From contig NC_088178.1 of NCBI RefSeq assembly GCF_028769735.1, forward strand, positions 10,132,857-10,196,856: a stretch of 64,000 nucleotides of DNA. The letters run 5' to 3'. Shown piece after piece: positions 48,601 through 62,700 of this stretch. The notes below the pieces were generated by a model. That model did not search any database and was not told the origin of the DNA. It saw only the letters and a program-made list of their open reading frames with translations. The DNA is from Zonotrichia leucophrys gambelii (taxonomy: Eukaryota > Chordata > Aves > Passeriformes > Passerellidae). The position numbers and the translations under genes were made by a program. Each line of letters opens with the position of its first letter. Position 1 is the stretch's first letter.

Positions 48601-50509
48601 GTTGAGCCAGTTCCTTGTGTGTACTTCATTGTTTTGACACACTTTGAGATCTCGTTTGGAGATGTGAAATGCCTGTGATGTTCCTCCATCCAGGCTGTAC
48701 CCTGGCCAGTCAGCATTCACTGTGGTGAGCCAGTGCAAATGCATTAAATCTTGCATTAAAGCTCTGCTGATAACATTGTGCTTATTAAATAATACAACCA
48801 TTTTTCCTGTTTGCCAACCAGTGGGGATCCCCAGTACACACTGGGGAAGCATGAACTATAAAAGCCTCTATTCTTTTTTAATTAGGCCGTATCTAATTAA
48901 AATTATTGCCTGCCAGTACTAGCATTTATAAAGTCTTTTCCAACCCAGCATGACTCATGGGGCTATATGGAGACAGACTGCACTGCAGTCTATTTGGGAT
49001 GTGTTTGCTGTGCAATTGTCCTTTATCATCACAGGCAGGCAGTGTTTGTTCAAATTATTATTCGGTGTGTACTGCCAGCCATCTAGGCCGCCACAGTTCT
49101 TTTTATAAATTCACTGATTAGCCTATTTTGAATATGAAATATGGGTTTGAGATCCAGCTTGGGGCTCTGAACAGACAAATCATTTGGAGGACTGTTCCTG
49201 GAAGTCACTGATGGGGAATTTAACAGCTCAAGATGCCAGGCTAGTTTGGGACTCGGCTATTGCAAATGATGTTGAAACCCCAGCAGTCTTTCTATTAACC
49301 TGTGTGGCAGTGGGAGCCATCACATGTGCTCCAAGCAGCTTGCTCAGGCTCAGCCCGTGAGAACTGACTGCTTTGTAGGGAAGCAAAGACCCTGGGAAAT
49401 GGCATGGCTTAGGCTGCCAGTAAAACCAAGCTTAGCCAGCAGCACCCACTGGAGTGGAGCCAGGTGTTCCTCCAGAGAGACCAACCAAGAGCCTGCATGG
49501 AGAGGTGGGAAGAGGCTGTGGCAGGCAGATGCTTTGCCTACATTTGCCTGAAGAATAAAAGTGTGTCTGACAAGGGCATGGGGTGTGGTTGAGCATGGAT
49601 GAAAGGCAATGGACTGGGAGGGAACTGCATCCAGAGGCAGCTGAGCCAGCTGGTTTGTGCACGGCAGGAGCAGTCTGCAGGCAGTGGTGCTGGCTCAGTG
49701 GTGAGGGATGGGTGCTCTTGTGGGCCAAGGGGACACTTGGGGCTCAGGAAAGTGCTGGGAACTGCCCATGGAGCTGAGAGCAGCTGCTTCAGGCCAGGCA
49801 GTAGTGCTTGGAGACATGGTGTGGCGGGATCTTGGCTGGAAGCATGCAAAGTAATGCGCAACATGTGGAACCCCAGGTTTGCAGGCTGAGTGCTGATTCC
49901 CAGGCATGGAGGAGGACAGTGGGTATGTAGGCTACAGGGTTTAGAGCAGCAGCTCAAGCTCAGGTGTGTCTGCACTGGAAGGACGCAAGGAGTGGAACAG
50001 AGTAACCCTCATGTTCCTGAGGGGAGGCAGGCAGGAAGCAATGCTTCTGCTGGGGATGTGCAGGGCTGCTTTCCTGCCCTGCCCTGCACAGCCCCTGCTG
50101 CTTGCCCCCACCTCACCCTCCAGCTCCCTCAGGTCGGCTTCCAGTGGTGGTGCAGATGTGAGGGGTGAGAAGCAGGTGAGGAGTGAGAGGACACAATGGC
50201 AGTGGCAGCCACTGATGGAGCAACTGAAAGTAGAAGGCTGAGCTCCACATTTACAGTGTATACAGGTGAGCTGAAGCCATTGCTGTGTTAGTGCAAGGTT
50301 TACAGTCATATTTCATCTCTTTTTCACTTTTTGTGGCACATTTTTCTTCCAAGGCTTATTATAGTGCATGAAACATAGGTGTGATGCTATTATTGTCTTT
50401 CCTTTAAGTTCAACGCAAGTAAGACATGACAAGACATGGAATTAGGTTAACATTAAAACCTTACCATATAAATTTAAGTTTTTAGTATAGGCTTGCCCAT
50501 CTGAGATTA

Positions 50510-50745
50510 TACCAGCTTTATTCTTAATGCTGTACCTGATACAAAGTAAGATGTAATACCTGCTCTGTGAGCTGATAATCTAAAAGGCAGGGCCTTTAAA
50601 AAGAAAAGGTAATATTTTTAGCTATAGGTGAGGAACTGGGACACAGAGAATCAAATTACTCCCATGTCATGCAGACTAGGAATTAACATGTGTTTTGAAT
50701 TTCCAGTTTCATCTTAACCACAAAAACAAATTTTCTCTTTGAGTA
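50510..50745 (-). mobile_element. Ancient L3/MIR-like retroelement fragment
   Basis: The words TGTGAGCTGATAATCTAAAA, GGTGAGGAACTGGGACACAG, AGAATCAAATTACTCCCATG and TTTCCAGTTTCATCTTAACC follow the order of a well-known old amniote repeat. That repeat reads, in essence, gagcttacaatctaa, then gatgaggaactgaggcacagag, then cttgcccaaggtca, then a tail of contraction-type ttaaccact. The match is diverged. The family (L3/CR1-like or MIR-like) and the exact ends are uncertain. Confidence 0.5.
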
Positions 50746-53700
50746 GGGATAGCGTGTTCTGGATTTTAAAACATTTCTTATATGGACTTTTAAAATAATT
50801 TAAAGTTCTTGCTATGCTATGGTTGCTCCCTTATTGCTTGGACAGCTACTTTTATGTCTGCAGCATTTTCTTCTCCCACTGTGGATCAAAATACAAATTT
50901 TCTTACCTTGTGCAAGATGGTCTTTGCTACGAGTACCTCTTTTCTTCACTGTACTTTGAAGAACAGTTGCATGTATCATCCAATATGAGCTTTGCAGTAT
51001 TTCTGGTGTTAAAACAACAACAATAAAACCTCCTGGTGCTCTTTCCCACAACTAAACAATGTTGTAATTAATGAGAATACAGTTATTCGTAAACTGCCAC
51101 TCAATTGGCTTTTATGGGTCATTCTTTTATTTCTCTTTAATTACAGGGTAGAGAAAGAAGAAGCTGAGGCTGGGCATGGGACAGGGCTGGTTGTTGCCAT
51201 CTAACAGGGATGAGCTTTGGACTCATGGTTTCTTGCTGTAGAATACAAAAGGAGTCAGTGAGCTCACACAGTGAGCAGGTTAGTTCCTGCTGCTGTGACT
51301 GGCAGCTTGGTTTTCACCTCCACATTGCTGCCGGAGCTGAGTTTTTCTGAGCTGCTACTGTGCTGAAGCTGCTACTGAGCCACTTGGATTGCTGTGATCT
51401 TGTTCTGCTGGGAGCCTGATTTGCCTTCAAATTTAGGCCTTGCACCTTGAGAATTGAAAGCAGCATCTTGGGCGGATTTTCTTAGGGGCAGCTGTTTTTG
51501 CCAGCAGAAGGCACTCAGTTAGACTGCCTGAATCCCAGTGCCCTTCAGCAATTTGTTTCTCATTTCTTAATGCAACAGTATTATTCCAGATGCCTGAACT
51601 TCTCACAGGAAAAACAGTGGGAGGAGGATGCTAAAATTAAATTAGGGGGATAACAAGTTTATACTTGTTTCTTCTGCTCTTTCCCCTGCATGGCTGTAAG
51701 AGGCAGGAAATTGAGGGAGACCAACCTTCAGGCTGGGCTGCAAAGGTCACTCACCACTTCACATCTCACAAAACCAAGTTCCCCACACCCCAAGCAGCAC
51801 TCACCCTCCATTGCTCGCTTGTGTGGTGTCTGGGTTTGCTTTCCTTCCTGAGCTGAACATATGAGTTCAGCGAGGGCTCACACACCAAAGCGCAGGAGAG
51901 AACGGGAAACCTGCCTGTTCGGTTGCAGCTGGTTTCACCGGTTTGAAGCCACACTGAAAAGAGTTTTCAGCCTCAAACAGCACCTTATGGCAGAGGAGTT
52001 GCTTTTCAGTGCCATTGAACACAAAATGGTTGCAGGTCTTCAGAATCACATCTACTCCAGCTTCAGAATCACATCTCCTCCAGCTCTAGTCTTCCCTGGC
52101 ACCACTGGAAAGATGGACCTGCTTTAGATCTCCTGGGCTTTGGCCAAAACGATTTGTGTCTGAAAGGAAAACACTGCCAGAGCAGTTAAATTTAGCCTTA
52201 TTAATTATTCCTGGCAGCCTATGCAGCACCAATTAAACAAGGATTTAAATTCCCCAATGAATTTTGCAAAATTTTCACTTTCAATCTGTTTTAAGTCCTG
52301 AATATGTAATCTTTCTGTTAGAAGATGGTCACTCCCCTAAATAGTTTAAATTAATGTTATTTCATGAATGAAAAGAAAGGGTATCTTTACTGTCAGAAAT
52401 CATTAGTGTATGTACTTTTAGCTTGTCTGTTTTATTGCTCTACCATCCTACTTCTTGCTTGGTTGCTTTTGTTTGCCTGCTCTCAAATTCTAAAGACTCG
52501 TTAACCCTGGATTTCTGTTTGTAAGACTTAGTGTAACAAAAAATGTGGGGGGTTTGTGGGGGCTTCTCAGTTTGTTTTCTAAAGAGTACAGCCAGACCAC
52601 AAGCGGGTAGTGTTGTGTAATCACTCATTAGTTTCTGATGGTAACTAACATAAAGTAAGAGCTGGTATCTTCCAAGAAGCTCTTCCTTTAACTTCATCAG
52701 GTATCCAGAAATTCTTGCAATGACAGTACAAGTAATTATCTCCCTATGTTCCTGGTGTTAGAAGCACTCCTTTATCAAAGCAGCTGATTCTCTGCTGATG
52801 TGCATGTTGAGTGGCTGGCTGTGCTTGTGTGGAGGCTGCATACACCTGTGCTGCTGCAGCAGTCCAGCAGTACCACAGGGATCTGCTTTTAAGGTTCAGA
52901 AGGAGCAGGAATCAAATAACCTGAAGATTTGTAGCTCTTGCTTTGAAACATTAACTAACTTTGGCAAGTTAGAGTGGACAAAAAGATGCCACTTGTCTTT
53001 TCAAAGAGTTCTTTAAAACTACATGTGTTCAACATGGAGAAAGGACAGCTTTTAGCTATAGTCTCATTCAGCAATCCCTAGCACTTTAGCTGAAAACTTC
53101 ATGTGAAGCTTGTTGTTTGCAACATTTGGTTGGAAGTTATTACTTGGGTTTGTTATTGTTGTTCCTACTACACTGTTGTTCCTAAATTGAAGCAATGTGC
53201 CTTTAGAGCTGGATTCAGCACCAAGAAAAGGGGAAGTGATCCCCATTTCACACCCAGCATTATACTTGGCAGGGGCAAAAAATGCCAGAAATGTACCAAA
53301 TACAAACGGTGGGCAAAGGTTGGAATTAGGTCTCACTCACTCTTCATATGTCAAAGATGCAGCTGGGTGGAGTGCAAAAGGACAAAAGCTGCCTATGCCC
53401 CAACAGATGATGGACAAATCCTTATCTCTGAGCCCATTGCCTGGCCTTGCATTTAAATATTTTCAATTTTCATTTATTTCCTTTTTGTTAGAATAATTGT
53501 TTTAGTTTTTTACTATCAGAATGGCATTTTACTTGAATGGCATATGTTATGTGGCGCTTCAAAGACTTCTTTCTCCATTGCCATTTTCATTGGTTCCTGC
53601 GCCTTTTGATTGTTGTGAAGTCCTGGGCTGGTCCTTGCTCTTTAATTTTAAATTAAGTATCTGGTTGTTATCATCCATTGTGTTTAGAACTCAAGGTCAA

Positions 53701-56700
53701 TGCTGCTAAAGCAGATCACTGCTCAGTGAACACTGATTGCCTTCAAGACAGTGCTCACTTTGCTGAGGATCTCATGCTGATAGTGTTCCTAGACATGAGC
53801 TGTGGTCATTGCAAGGATTCAAATAATCCTTATTTTCAACATGGATTATGTTTCATAAGCAAAGCTGTGACAATCTCGTAAAGCCAAAGAAGCCTTGCTG
53901 TGAGCTTGTGTGATAGAAGGCAGGATCATTGCAGAATCACACACAAAATGCAGTGCAGGGGGACCAGGTCAGCTCCCCGTGTAATTCCAGCCTCTTCAGC
54001 TTGGTCTGGAGCAAAACTTGGCTTGATCTTGTATCCAGCAAATTTGTTTATTCCTGGGATGTAGGACCTGGCTGGCCATGCCCATCCCAGGGATGATGCA
54101 AGAGCCTTCAGGCAAAGTGTAGCAAGCAGATAACCTGCCTAGGAAAACCAGATACTTAGAAACATTGTCTTTAAAAAGAGAGTCTTCTGTATATTTGCAG
54201 CAGCATTACATTAACTGCTAGTCCTTGTTGGAAAGTTGAAGGCAAACAACCTATAAGATATAGCTCAGGGTTTCTGCAAGACTGATACAGCTGGTTTACA
54301 GCAGCATTCTTCAGAGTCATCTGTATCAGATGTCTTTTGTTTGGCTGCCTGTGTCATACTGCAGATTGTCAGCTATGGGATTGCTCTTGAAAGGATTTGC
54401 TGTGATCGTAGGGCATCAGGAAACCTCTCTTTTTCTGTAGAAAGATGAGGGGATTTGGCAAATAACTGAATAGCGTGTTCAAATAATTTACAAGTGTGAC
54501 TTAAAGTTTGTTTCCTTTCCCTGAGCTATTTATGCAGCACACGTTTGAAGGCACGCTGTGAGTATTATACAAAGAAATCTGCTAGCATGCAATCTCCAAG
54601 AGGAGATTTAAGATTTAATATTAGGCAGGATATGGATCACAGGAGCTAATAGGAAGAGCTGTTTACACTACTCTGACAGCCATACTAAAAATTCAGTGTG
54701 TTTAATGCTTGTACTTCTGTACTCCTTTTCTGCTGTGGTGAAGGGCATTTGCATACATGGACTGAATGAATGAAATGCCCTGTGATGTGAAACCATGTTT
54801 CGTCATTAACTGCAGAAGCCAAGGTGAATGTAAGAGGGAACATGGAAGCTTCATCTCAGCCACCAGTGTTTATTGCCACAAACCTGAGGTGGGTGTTCTG
54901 CCCGTGGGCTCTGGCGAGCTGGCTGTTCTCCTGTGGCAGCAATGCCTCAGGACTCTGGAGTCTTGCCCCAGAGCTGAGAGGCAGCAGAGAGGGGAGCAAA
55001 CATGAATGAATGAACTCCTCTTTCCCTAGTTATAAACCTTTAATGTAGCAAGAGCCTGAGCTCAGTGCAGTATCCTGGGCTACACCACCGAGTTCAGGCA
55101 GTCCAGCCAGAAGTGAACAATTGTGGCTCTTGCCTTCTTTTCTGTTTTTGCACTGTAAATGGTGCCTTCCCTCCAGCTACCACAGCCATCCCTTACTGGT
55201 GAGGAAAAGCAGTATGCCTTGTTTTTAAAAAATGCTAACTTTGCACTGAAACACCCCTTAGTTGTGATCTCAGCATGGTAAGGAAATGCAAACAGTCCAC
55301 ACCACTCCATCCTCACCCATCAGCAATTTCATCCTTTGCCAGCAAACAGCTAGATTCCCTGAGGTCCTGGGGACTGTAGCTGACAGGGATGCAAGCCCTG
55401 GCAGTGGGGGAGAGCCAGAGGTCAAGATTCAAAGTATTACAGAGGCTCTGCTGAGCTGGCAGCTCCCTGCTGTCTGCATCATGTGGTTCTAAGGATTTGC
55501 CTTCCCTGCCTGTGGAGATGGAGGTAACTTTTGGGTCTTAAATCTCCAAATACTCACAGATTTGACAACTGCTTTGAGTTCCTACTAGCTCTGGGTTTGC
55601 ACAAACCCAGTACTTTGTGACTAATACTGCAGCTAAATGCATTAATTAAGAGAAAGTGTGAAGTGGCTGCTTTCTCCTCTGCTCATGCTCTGCTTGGGCT
55701 GGCACTACAGTCAGGCATTGACCTGCTGGCTTCCAATGTCCTTTCATGATGTGCCCCACCACTTTGTCCACATCAGAGTCTTTCATCTTGTGGTAAGTTA
55801 GGGCATAATCTCTCTAGGGCCTTTCTCTGACCACTTCCTTTTCTCCTAATTTTTATCCATTTTTATGTCACTTTCTCCTTTTTTCCCCCCCTGTCTTCCT
55901 AGGCTCTCAGATCCTCCTTCTGTTATGGAACACATGCAAGAACATAATGGCAATAGTTCATGGCAGTTGGTATTGTAAGGAGCTCTAAATATTAGGATAC
56001 TATCCCTGGAATTAGAGCTGCTTGCATTATCAATTTTTAGTTCAGGTGTATTTGAACATATCTAGTGAATGTATTCAAATACTTGAAAATAGGATTTTTT
56101 TGGGAAAATTACCCTTTGTCCTGGGGTAAGCCAGCAGAAGGATACAATTCATTGAAGAGGAGGGACTCAGCACATGGCATCTCTGCTTGGCTCAAGCCAA
56201 TGTCAAGGCTTCAGCTGCCTTTAGTGGAGTCAGGATTTCTCTGATAAAAGGAGGCTGTACTGAAAGTCAAACTGTCTTGATTACTGTCACTGGAAGCTCT
56301 GCTTGATTAGACACAACAGAATATATCCTGTGGAAGAGGTTCAGGAGAGGGAGAGAGCACAATGGATATCAGCCCGGGAAAATAATCTGATTGTAAGAGG
56401 TGATCTGAGCTCCTACATGAGGCCTTATTAAATGGAGGCCATTCAGTCCCACAGCTACAATGGCTGTAGTGGGGAAGGAGTTTTTCATTAATTATTCAAC
56501 AGAAGGGAAATCTATATTTTGCCTCAAACTGACACTTTCTACCATCTGCTTCAAGCATAACTGTCTCCTAACAACTATTATCCACATGGGCTTTTTCTCC
56601 TTTTTAGAGTAATCATTATGCTGAACTTCCAGATTGTTTAAGGTATCTGAGGTCCAAGTATGAGCATGCTGTTACAAATAGCTGATACTTAAAATTGCTC

Positions 56701-59700
56701 TTCTTTTTCATATGGTTTGGCTGGCAGCTCATTAGTACATTTGTTTTTCTCAGTTGTAATTGTGATCCAGCAGTGGCCTTGATCTTGCTAACTGTTGTAT
56801 CTGAGTTTAACTGCAGTCCTGTAATCCCAACAGGCTCATTTTGAAAGGACATAGTGACTCAAATTCATGCCTCGTGTAACTATTGAAATTAGCAATTTTC
56901 ACCAGGGATAAATTTATCTCAGTATCTACAAGTGCCATGGACACATACAGAGGGTTGTTAGCAGTGGCCCTGAACATGAAATGAGCATCCAGACCCTAAC
57001 TGCTGGCTTTGAAGGTGTCACTTAGATAAGATTTTCTGTGTGTTCTGAAGGTGTCCCACCTTCACTCCTAGGAAAAAACCACAAACCAAACCCCTCCAAA
57101 AATCTACATGTGCTGTCTGGAGTCTTTGAAGGGAAACTGAGATTTATGCTGAACTCCATGAGCAAAGCATCCTGAAAATGGAAAGGAAATTCAGATGTTT
57201 GCTTTCAGGGAATTCCAAAACAAATATAAACAAAAACCTCTTATATGCCAAGAAATATTTAAAAAGTAGTTAAAGGTAAATTGAACAGAAATTTGTGGCT
57301 CTTGTGTGGTGAGTGTTGCTGCAGAGGACTGTCATGTTCTTCAGTCCTGCATTTAGCGTGCTGTTGAGAAATGTGACATCCAGAGGGCCGCTATGGCTCT
57401 GTAGGTGGTTAATCCTTCATCACTCCTAATGCCATCCCACAGTGGGCAGCCAAGACAACGCCAGGCTGTCTTCAGAATATAATCCTGCACAAGTGGAGGG
57501 TGGCTTCTGCTGCACTGTCCCTGGGAGCTGTGCTGGCTGGCTGGGGGCCTGCAGGGCACAGGGGCCAATAAGCTTTGGAGAAAATGGTGGTAGATGGGTC
57601 ATACTATCAGAAATATTTATTTAATTTTTAATTGTAGAACAAAAGGACCGTGTATCGTTGTGCATATACTTTTGTATCCTTTAAAAATTCATTTTGCATT
57701 CTTTCCTGTTAAGGTAGTGGATTTGTAAGTTCTCTTTCAGTCTTGCAGACTGGGCTGGAATTCTGAGCTACGGGTTGGGACCTCATAATCAGACATTGCC
57801 ATGCAAGGCAGTGCTTACTTAGCCAGCCAAACAGCAGCTGAATTGCACCTTATCAGCTGTGCTCAAACACAGCGCATTCACCACCCGGGTGCCTGAAACG
57901 TGCTTCTTTTCAGATGCCTTTTCAGATTCATGGCAGACTCTGCATATGCACCACCTGCAAGCAAGAGCTCCCGAGTGACTGCTGTCCATAGTCCTGCTGT
58001 CTCCAGCGGCAGGGAATGAATGTCACAGCTGCTGGAATTAAAGGCATCTTATCACTGTAGTACCTACCATTCTCCATCATTCTGGATCACTACAAATCCT
58101 TTTTTTTATGCATTTATAACACATAAATTGTTTGAGGGAAAAGAAACAAACCCCTTTACTTCCATATGAGGATGATGTTGACAAAGTAGCAGGGCAGAAA
58201 ACCTGCCAGTGACAAAACACTTCAAGAACAGCTTTCAGACAAGTTTAACCTATCTTGTATTCACTTAGATACACCCAACAGGGACTTCGGTAAGCCCACA
58301 TGAATTCTTTTCGAGGAGGTTTGATTTAGCATAACTGGGTGCCAGAGCAGTTAAGCTCTGGCTGAGCCACCTGGGAGCCATTGGTTTCCCCGGAGACTAA
58401 AGACTGGCTTTTGGGAATGGCTAATGATTTGCCTTGCATCGTTTCCTCAGGTGTTCTGCATACCTCTGGGGCTTCTTAATGGCCAGCCTGGGGCTCAGCC
58501 CTCCTGCCTGCCTGCTCAGCGTTGTTCCTGCTCCAGAGACTGCATGCCAGGACAACTTCTCTGCTGCCAGACCTTTGCCTGGTCCTTGCCCACGCTTTAT
58601 CTGCTCTTTCATACCTCCTGGGAACAAGAGAAGTAAGAGCCAACAAATCAAATTCTTTAATTCCGCCTGCGTGCATTTGTACATCCTATTTGTAAACCCT
58701 GTGAGGGAGGCGGTATAACACAGCAATTTGGGAACTGAATTGGTAGGAACACCTCTCCCTTGGAGCAAGGGAAAGTACCTTTTTTGTGATTGCAGCATCA
58801 GATTCTGCTCCAGTTCATGCTGAGAGGATTTGCTGGGGTTGAATTTGTGCTGGTATACTTGTGTCTTTCTGCTACTGACGTATTTTTATTCCTCTGAAAA
58901 AACATACTTTGCATCAGTTTATCTAATTTGGATCCGAAGCCTTTTGATGTCATGTAAGCATTTATTGCCATTAAAATTATGTTTGGGGTGTCGACATTTT
59001 CAGGGTGTTTTGTAAAGTGGCCTTTCACACGGGGTGGAGGAAGTACTGCAGTGTGGTACACAGGTGGTTTAATTTCAGCTTTGTTTCCTTTGGTTGAACC
59101 CTGTGTGCAAGCTGCAGTGGTTTAAGAAGGTTTGACTGCAGGAAACATGGAAGAATAAAAATGAGAGACAAGTTAAGTGATGTTTGGACACTGAATTGTC
59201 TCTCAGTTGTGCCTGTTTGATCAGTCTTTCAGCAGACACCTCTGCTATACCTGGGGGTGGTTAGATCTTTTGGTTACTGAACTGGAGTCCATATTATCTT
59301 CACAAGTTCTTTAAGGCAAGCTGTGTTTGTGTTCACTGTGCATTTAATACAACGTGCATCCTACCAGAGAGTATTGCTTCTTAGCTGTTGCATCCCAGAA
59401 ATACATTTTTACTTCTTCCATGAGCTTTTTTTCTGGCAATCCCTCATGTTCTTGAGGATGAAATGGTGGCTCACAGAACACAAAACAAGTTTATAGATAG
59501 GCCACAGTTAACTGTAGGGCTTTTTGCAGAAAGTAATGGACCCGCACTCCTATGTAAATCCTCATACAGCTTTTTAAGAAAAAGAGAGAGAGGGTGAAAT
59601 AGTTTTACAGCTTGGGTTTGCCATATGGCCCACTGACCTTAGCTCATAGAAGCTAAGAAGCTATAAATGCACCTTGCTACCAAAGCAACTTCTTTCTTCT

Positions 59701-62700
59701 CCAGGCGGTTTTATGATCTTTTAAGGTATAACATACCTGAAAATGAACCCCTGAGAAACTTCTCAGTATGGCTCTTTGTCTTTATTCAGCTATTATGAAG
59801 TCCACTTTCCAGTGCAGCAGGAAGAGGGGCACACTTCTCATGTGTGCTGCTTGGTACTTTCATAGGATGGGTAACTCTCAGGTGCCTTAAATTGACACGC
59901 GTCTGCCACAATTTCTAATATAAAGAGAGCAGGATAATTAGTTTTTAACATGAATCTATCTAGTAGATCTGAATTGCAATATTTTTGTTTCTAAATAATT
60001 ATTTCACTCTGATAGTTTTGTCTCAAGGGCAATATTTCTCAACCAGGACTGGAGAAGTTCTAATATCAGCATAGTGGGTGGGAGATGGTGTCTTAAGACA
60101 AAGAATAATTTTTGTCTGTGATTGGTTTAGGACACTACTGGTCATATTAGCACAGTCTCTAATTTGGGTACTCAGCTTTATAACCCAGGTTACTGGCAGC
60201 TATGGATACCACTGACTTCAGCTGAGGTGGGGATTCTAGGCAGTAAAATTCAAGACTTAGGATGAGATGTTTGGTTTTTTCTGGAATAGATGTTCTTGGA
60301 ACCATGGCTAAAACTGAGCCTGCAGAAATGCAAGTATACAACATTCAGAGGACATCTGAGGATTCCTGTCCTGAGCTTGTGGTGGTTTATTTTTCTGAAG
60401 GTGAAGGTTCCATGGCCCATAACACTTTTGTTTAGCACGGCTGTCCATGTTGCTGCAAATTCAATCCCAATGGTCTGAACAAAGAACCCCTTATCTCTTA
60501 AATCTTGCCGTCTAGCGTTGGCCCAGCCTCATTAAACAAACAATAACCAGGTACACTCACTTAAAAAAGGTGAAAAAAAAAAAAGTAGGTAGCAGAATGT
60601 TCTGAAATATTTATGTTCTTTATTCTTGAGGTGAGACAACTTTAGAGATGAAGCTTCACTGCCTACTGAGTGTTTAGAAATATTTTGACTGCTGACTTCT
60701 CGAAAAATTGAGTGCTCTGTTGTTAAAAATTATTAGTATTTTTGACTGTAAGCATAAAAGGAAAGTTTTATTTACTTAACTTAGATTAGTATGTAAATAC
60801 ACATTTAACATTGTAAATGGAAAACTGGAACAGCATCTCAGAGGTTCTGTGTGACTGCCCTATTTATTGTAGCAGTTAACACAGCATGAGACTAGAGGCT
60901 GCTAGTAAATTGTGCCTTCAGGATATGAAAAATTCAATTGTCTAATAGCAGTAATTAAAAAAAAAATATTCTAATAGTAACAGAGTTAGAAACTTGACTC
61001 CAGATATTCTTTCACAGTTTGAGTAAGCTATTTAATCATTGGGACTTTCCAGTTTTTTCAAACTTTAGGTAACTAGTAAATTTTTATTTTCATGTGTAGT
61101 TTTTTCTTGGTTTTCTATATATTCAGACCTCATCCAGTGCACAGTGTTTCCTGAAAGTGTCACACTTTCAGCAATTGATCTCTTTTTTCATGGGGGAAAG
61201 CCTTTCAGGATTCTTGGTTTTGGGTACTGAACAGACTATGAAAAAGCACAACCCCCCCATCTTTTCCTTGCTTTAGGGCTTACTTATACCAGTTTCTGGC
61301 TTTTCATATCTTGGTTATATGTACTTGAACACCTTGACTTCTGATAAAAATACCACTTTCTTGACACCTGAGACCACAAAATTATTTTTGTCAGCATCTA
61401 TTTTCCTTCTGTCTTGAGCAAAGAAGGGAGTATTTTGCTATCTTGTAATCTGATTTGGGTTTGCCTTGAAATCTTCATCTGACTGTTGAAAACAACCTGT
61501 GGGGGAAAGGGGTAAACAACAGGAAGAAGGCTACTATTTTATTTACTGTATCAAGTTGCTTGGATTCTTAGGAAGTCTTTTTGATATTTTGATCAAAATA
61601 CATAAAGTTGTACAGGACAATTTCCTTTCTTTTGCCTGCCCATAAATGTTTTCCTTACCATAAATGCTGTGGCTTCCCTCTGGCAGGAGGTGAGTGGCTG
61701 CCTGAGTCTGCCTTCCCTGTTTTTCAGCACAAACAGGTGGCACGTCAACAGCTTTCTCCTTTTATATGAAAGGTTTTTACAAAGCTGAAACTTGGCCTTC
61801 TGGAAGTCAACTATCCTATTTTAGGAATTCAACACAGGATTCTGCACAGTAAAATGGGACAAGTTTCTGTTAACTTCAAATAAAAAGGAGGTTTTTGTCA
61901 GGAGAGTTGAGCCAATGCCTAGTTGTTAGAGATAGGCAGGGTCTTTGACTGCTTTAATGTCTTATTTTCACATTGGCTGGTCTGGGTGGATCTTCTCTTG
62001 CAGCATCACTGATTCCTCAGATGTTCTTTATCAGGTGATTTTTTACTGAGAACAGTATCTTAGTGTTTGTTTAGTGTGTTAGCATTTAGAATTCCTTTCA
62101 GTTTATAACAACCAATACATTGATATATCAAGTCATTTCTCTGCATCTTCCACATTTTTAATGAAAACTAAATTCAGTACTAAGCTGCACACATCCTCCT
62201 ACTTTATTTCCTTTTTATAGTTTTCTTTTTTTTTCAATGCTTCATTTAGATTTCAGATCAGTTGTTTATTACTTTTTCCATGCTTGAAACAGTTATTTCA
62301 AGTAAAACACAATGCTTTGCTGAAATTCAGGTGGCATTGCAGTATAAGACAATAAAACAAACAAATTATTAATAAGAATCAAGTAGTGCTGTTTTTTCAC
62401 TCTTTGCAGCAAAGTTGCCAAAGTAATTCTGAAACTGGAGCCTGTAGCTATAGGGTACAGCCAGATGCATCTGGGAGACCTTGATCCATGCTGATACTCA
62501 AGTGCAGCAGTAGCAGCCAGAAATTACTGAAGAATTCTGATCAGCTCTCTTATCCTCATTTACTTGCACTGAAGATAAGCAGGCTCCTTGTGAAATCCTG
62601 GACTATGGCCACTTGCCTGCTATTGCCATCCAGCCAAAAGCAAAGAGGCTCAAGGGAGGCTTCTGGCCAGGAGCAGTGGTGGTTCAATGTGTATCCAAAT

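Larger units (their letters stand above)
40906..50509. other. Intergenic, gene-free stretch
   Basis: No exon was recognised in 9.6 kb. Distinct items are the 19-bp tandem duplication at 42323, the CpG/TATA cluster at 45564-45690, and a repeat-free block at 48860-49200 that could be a conserved non-coding element. A GC-richer part at 49300-50200 holds overlapping open frames on both strands (up to 145 codons at 49538-49975 minus) without any family motif. Confidence 0.55.

Noticed and set aside
49300..50200. Cluster of open frames on both strands in a GC-richer patch
   Set aside because: All frames are open for similar lengths, no domain is visible, and CpG is not enriched, so neither a gene nor a CpG island is supported.
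53103..53496. Overlapping cysteine- and lysine-rich open frames (117 and 99 codons)
   Set aside because: They superficially resemble a zinc-binding pattern (C-x-x-C), but spacing does not fit any finger type I know and the frames overlap each other.
54282..54329. Inverted repeat CTGATACAG / CTGTATCAG with a 30-base spacer
   Set aside because: Nine-base arms with a long spacer are expected by chance in 64 kb.
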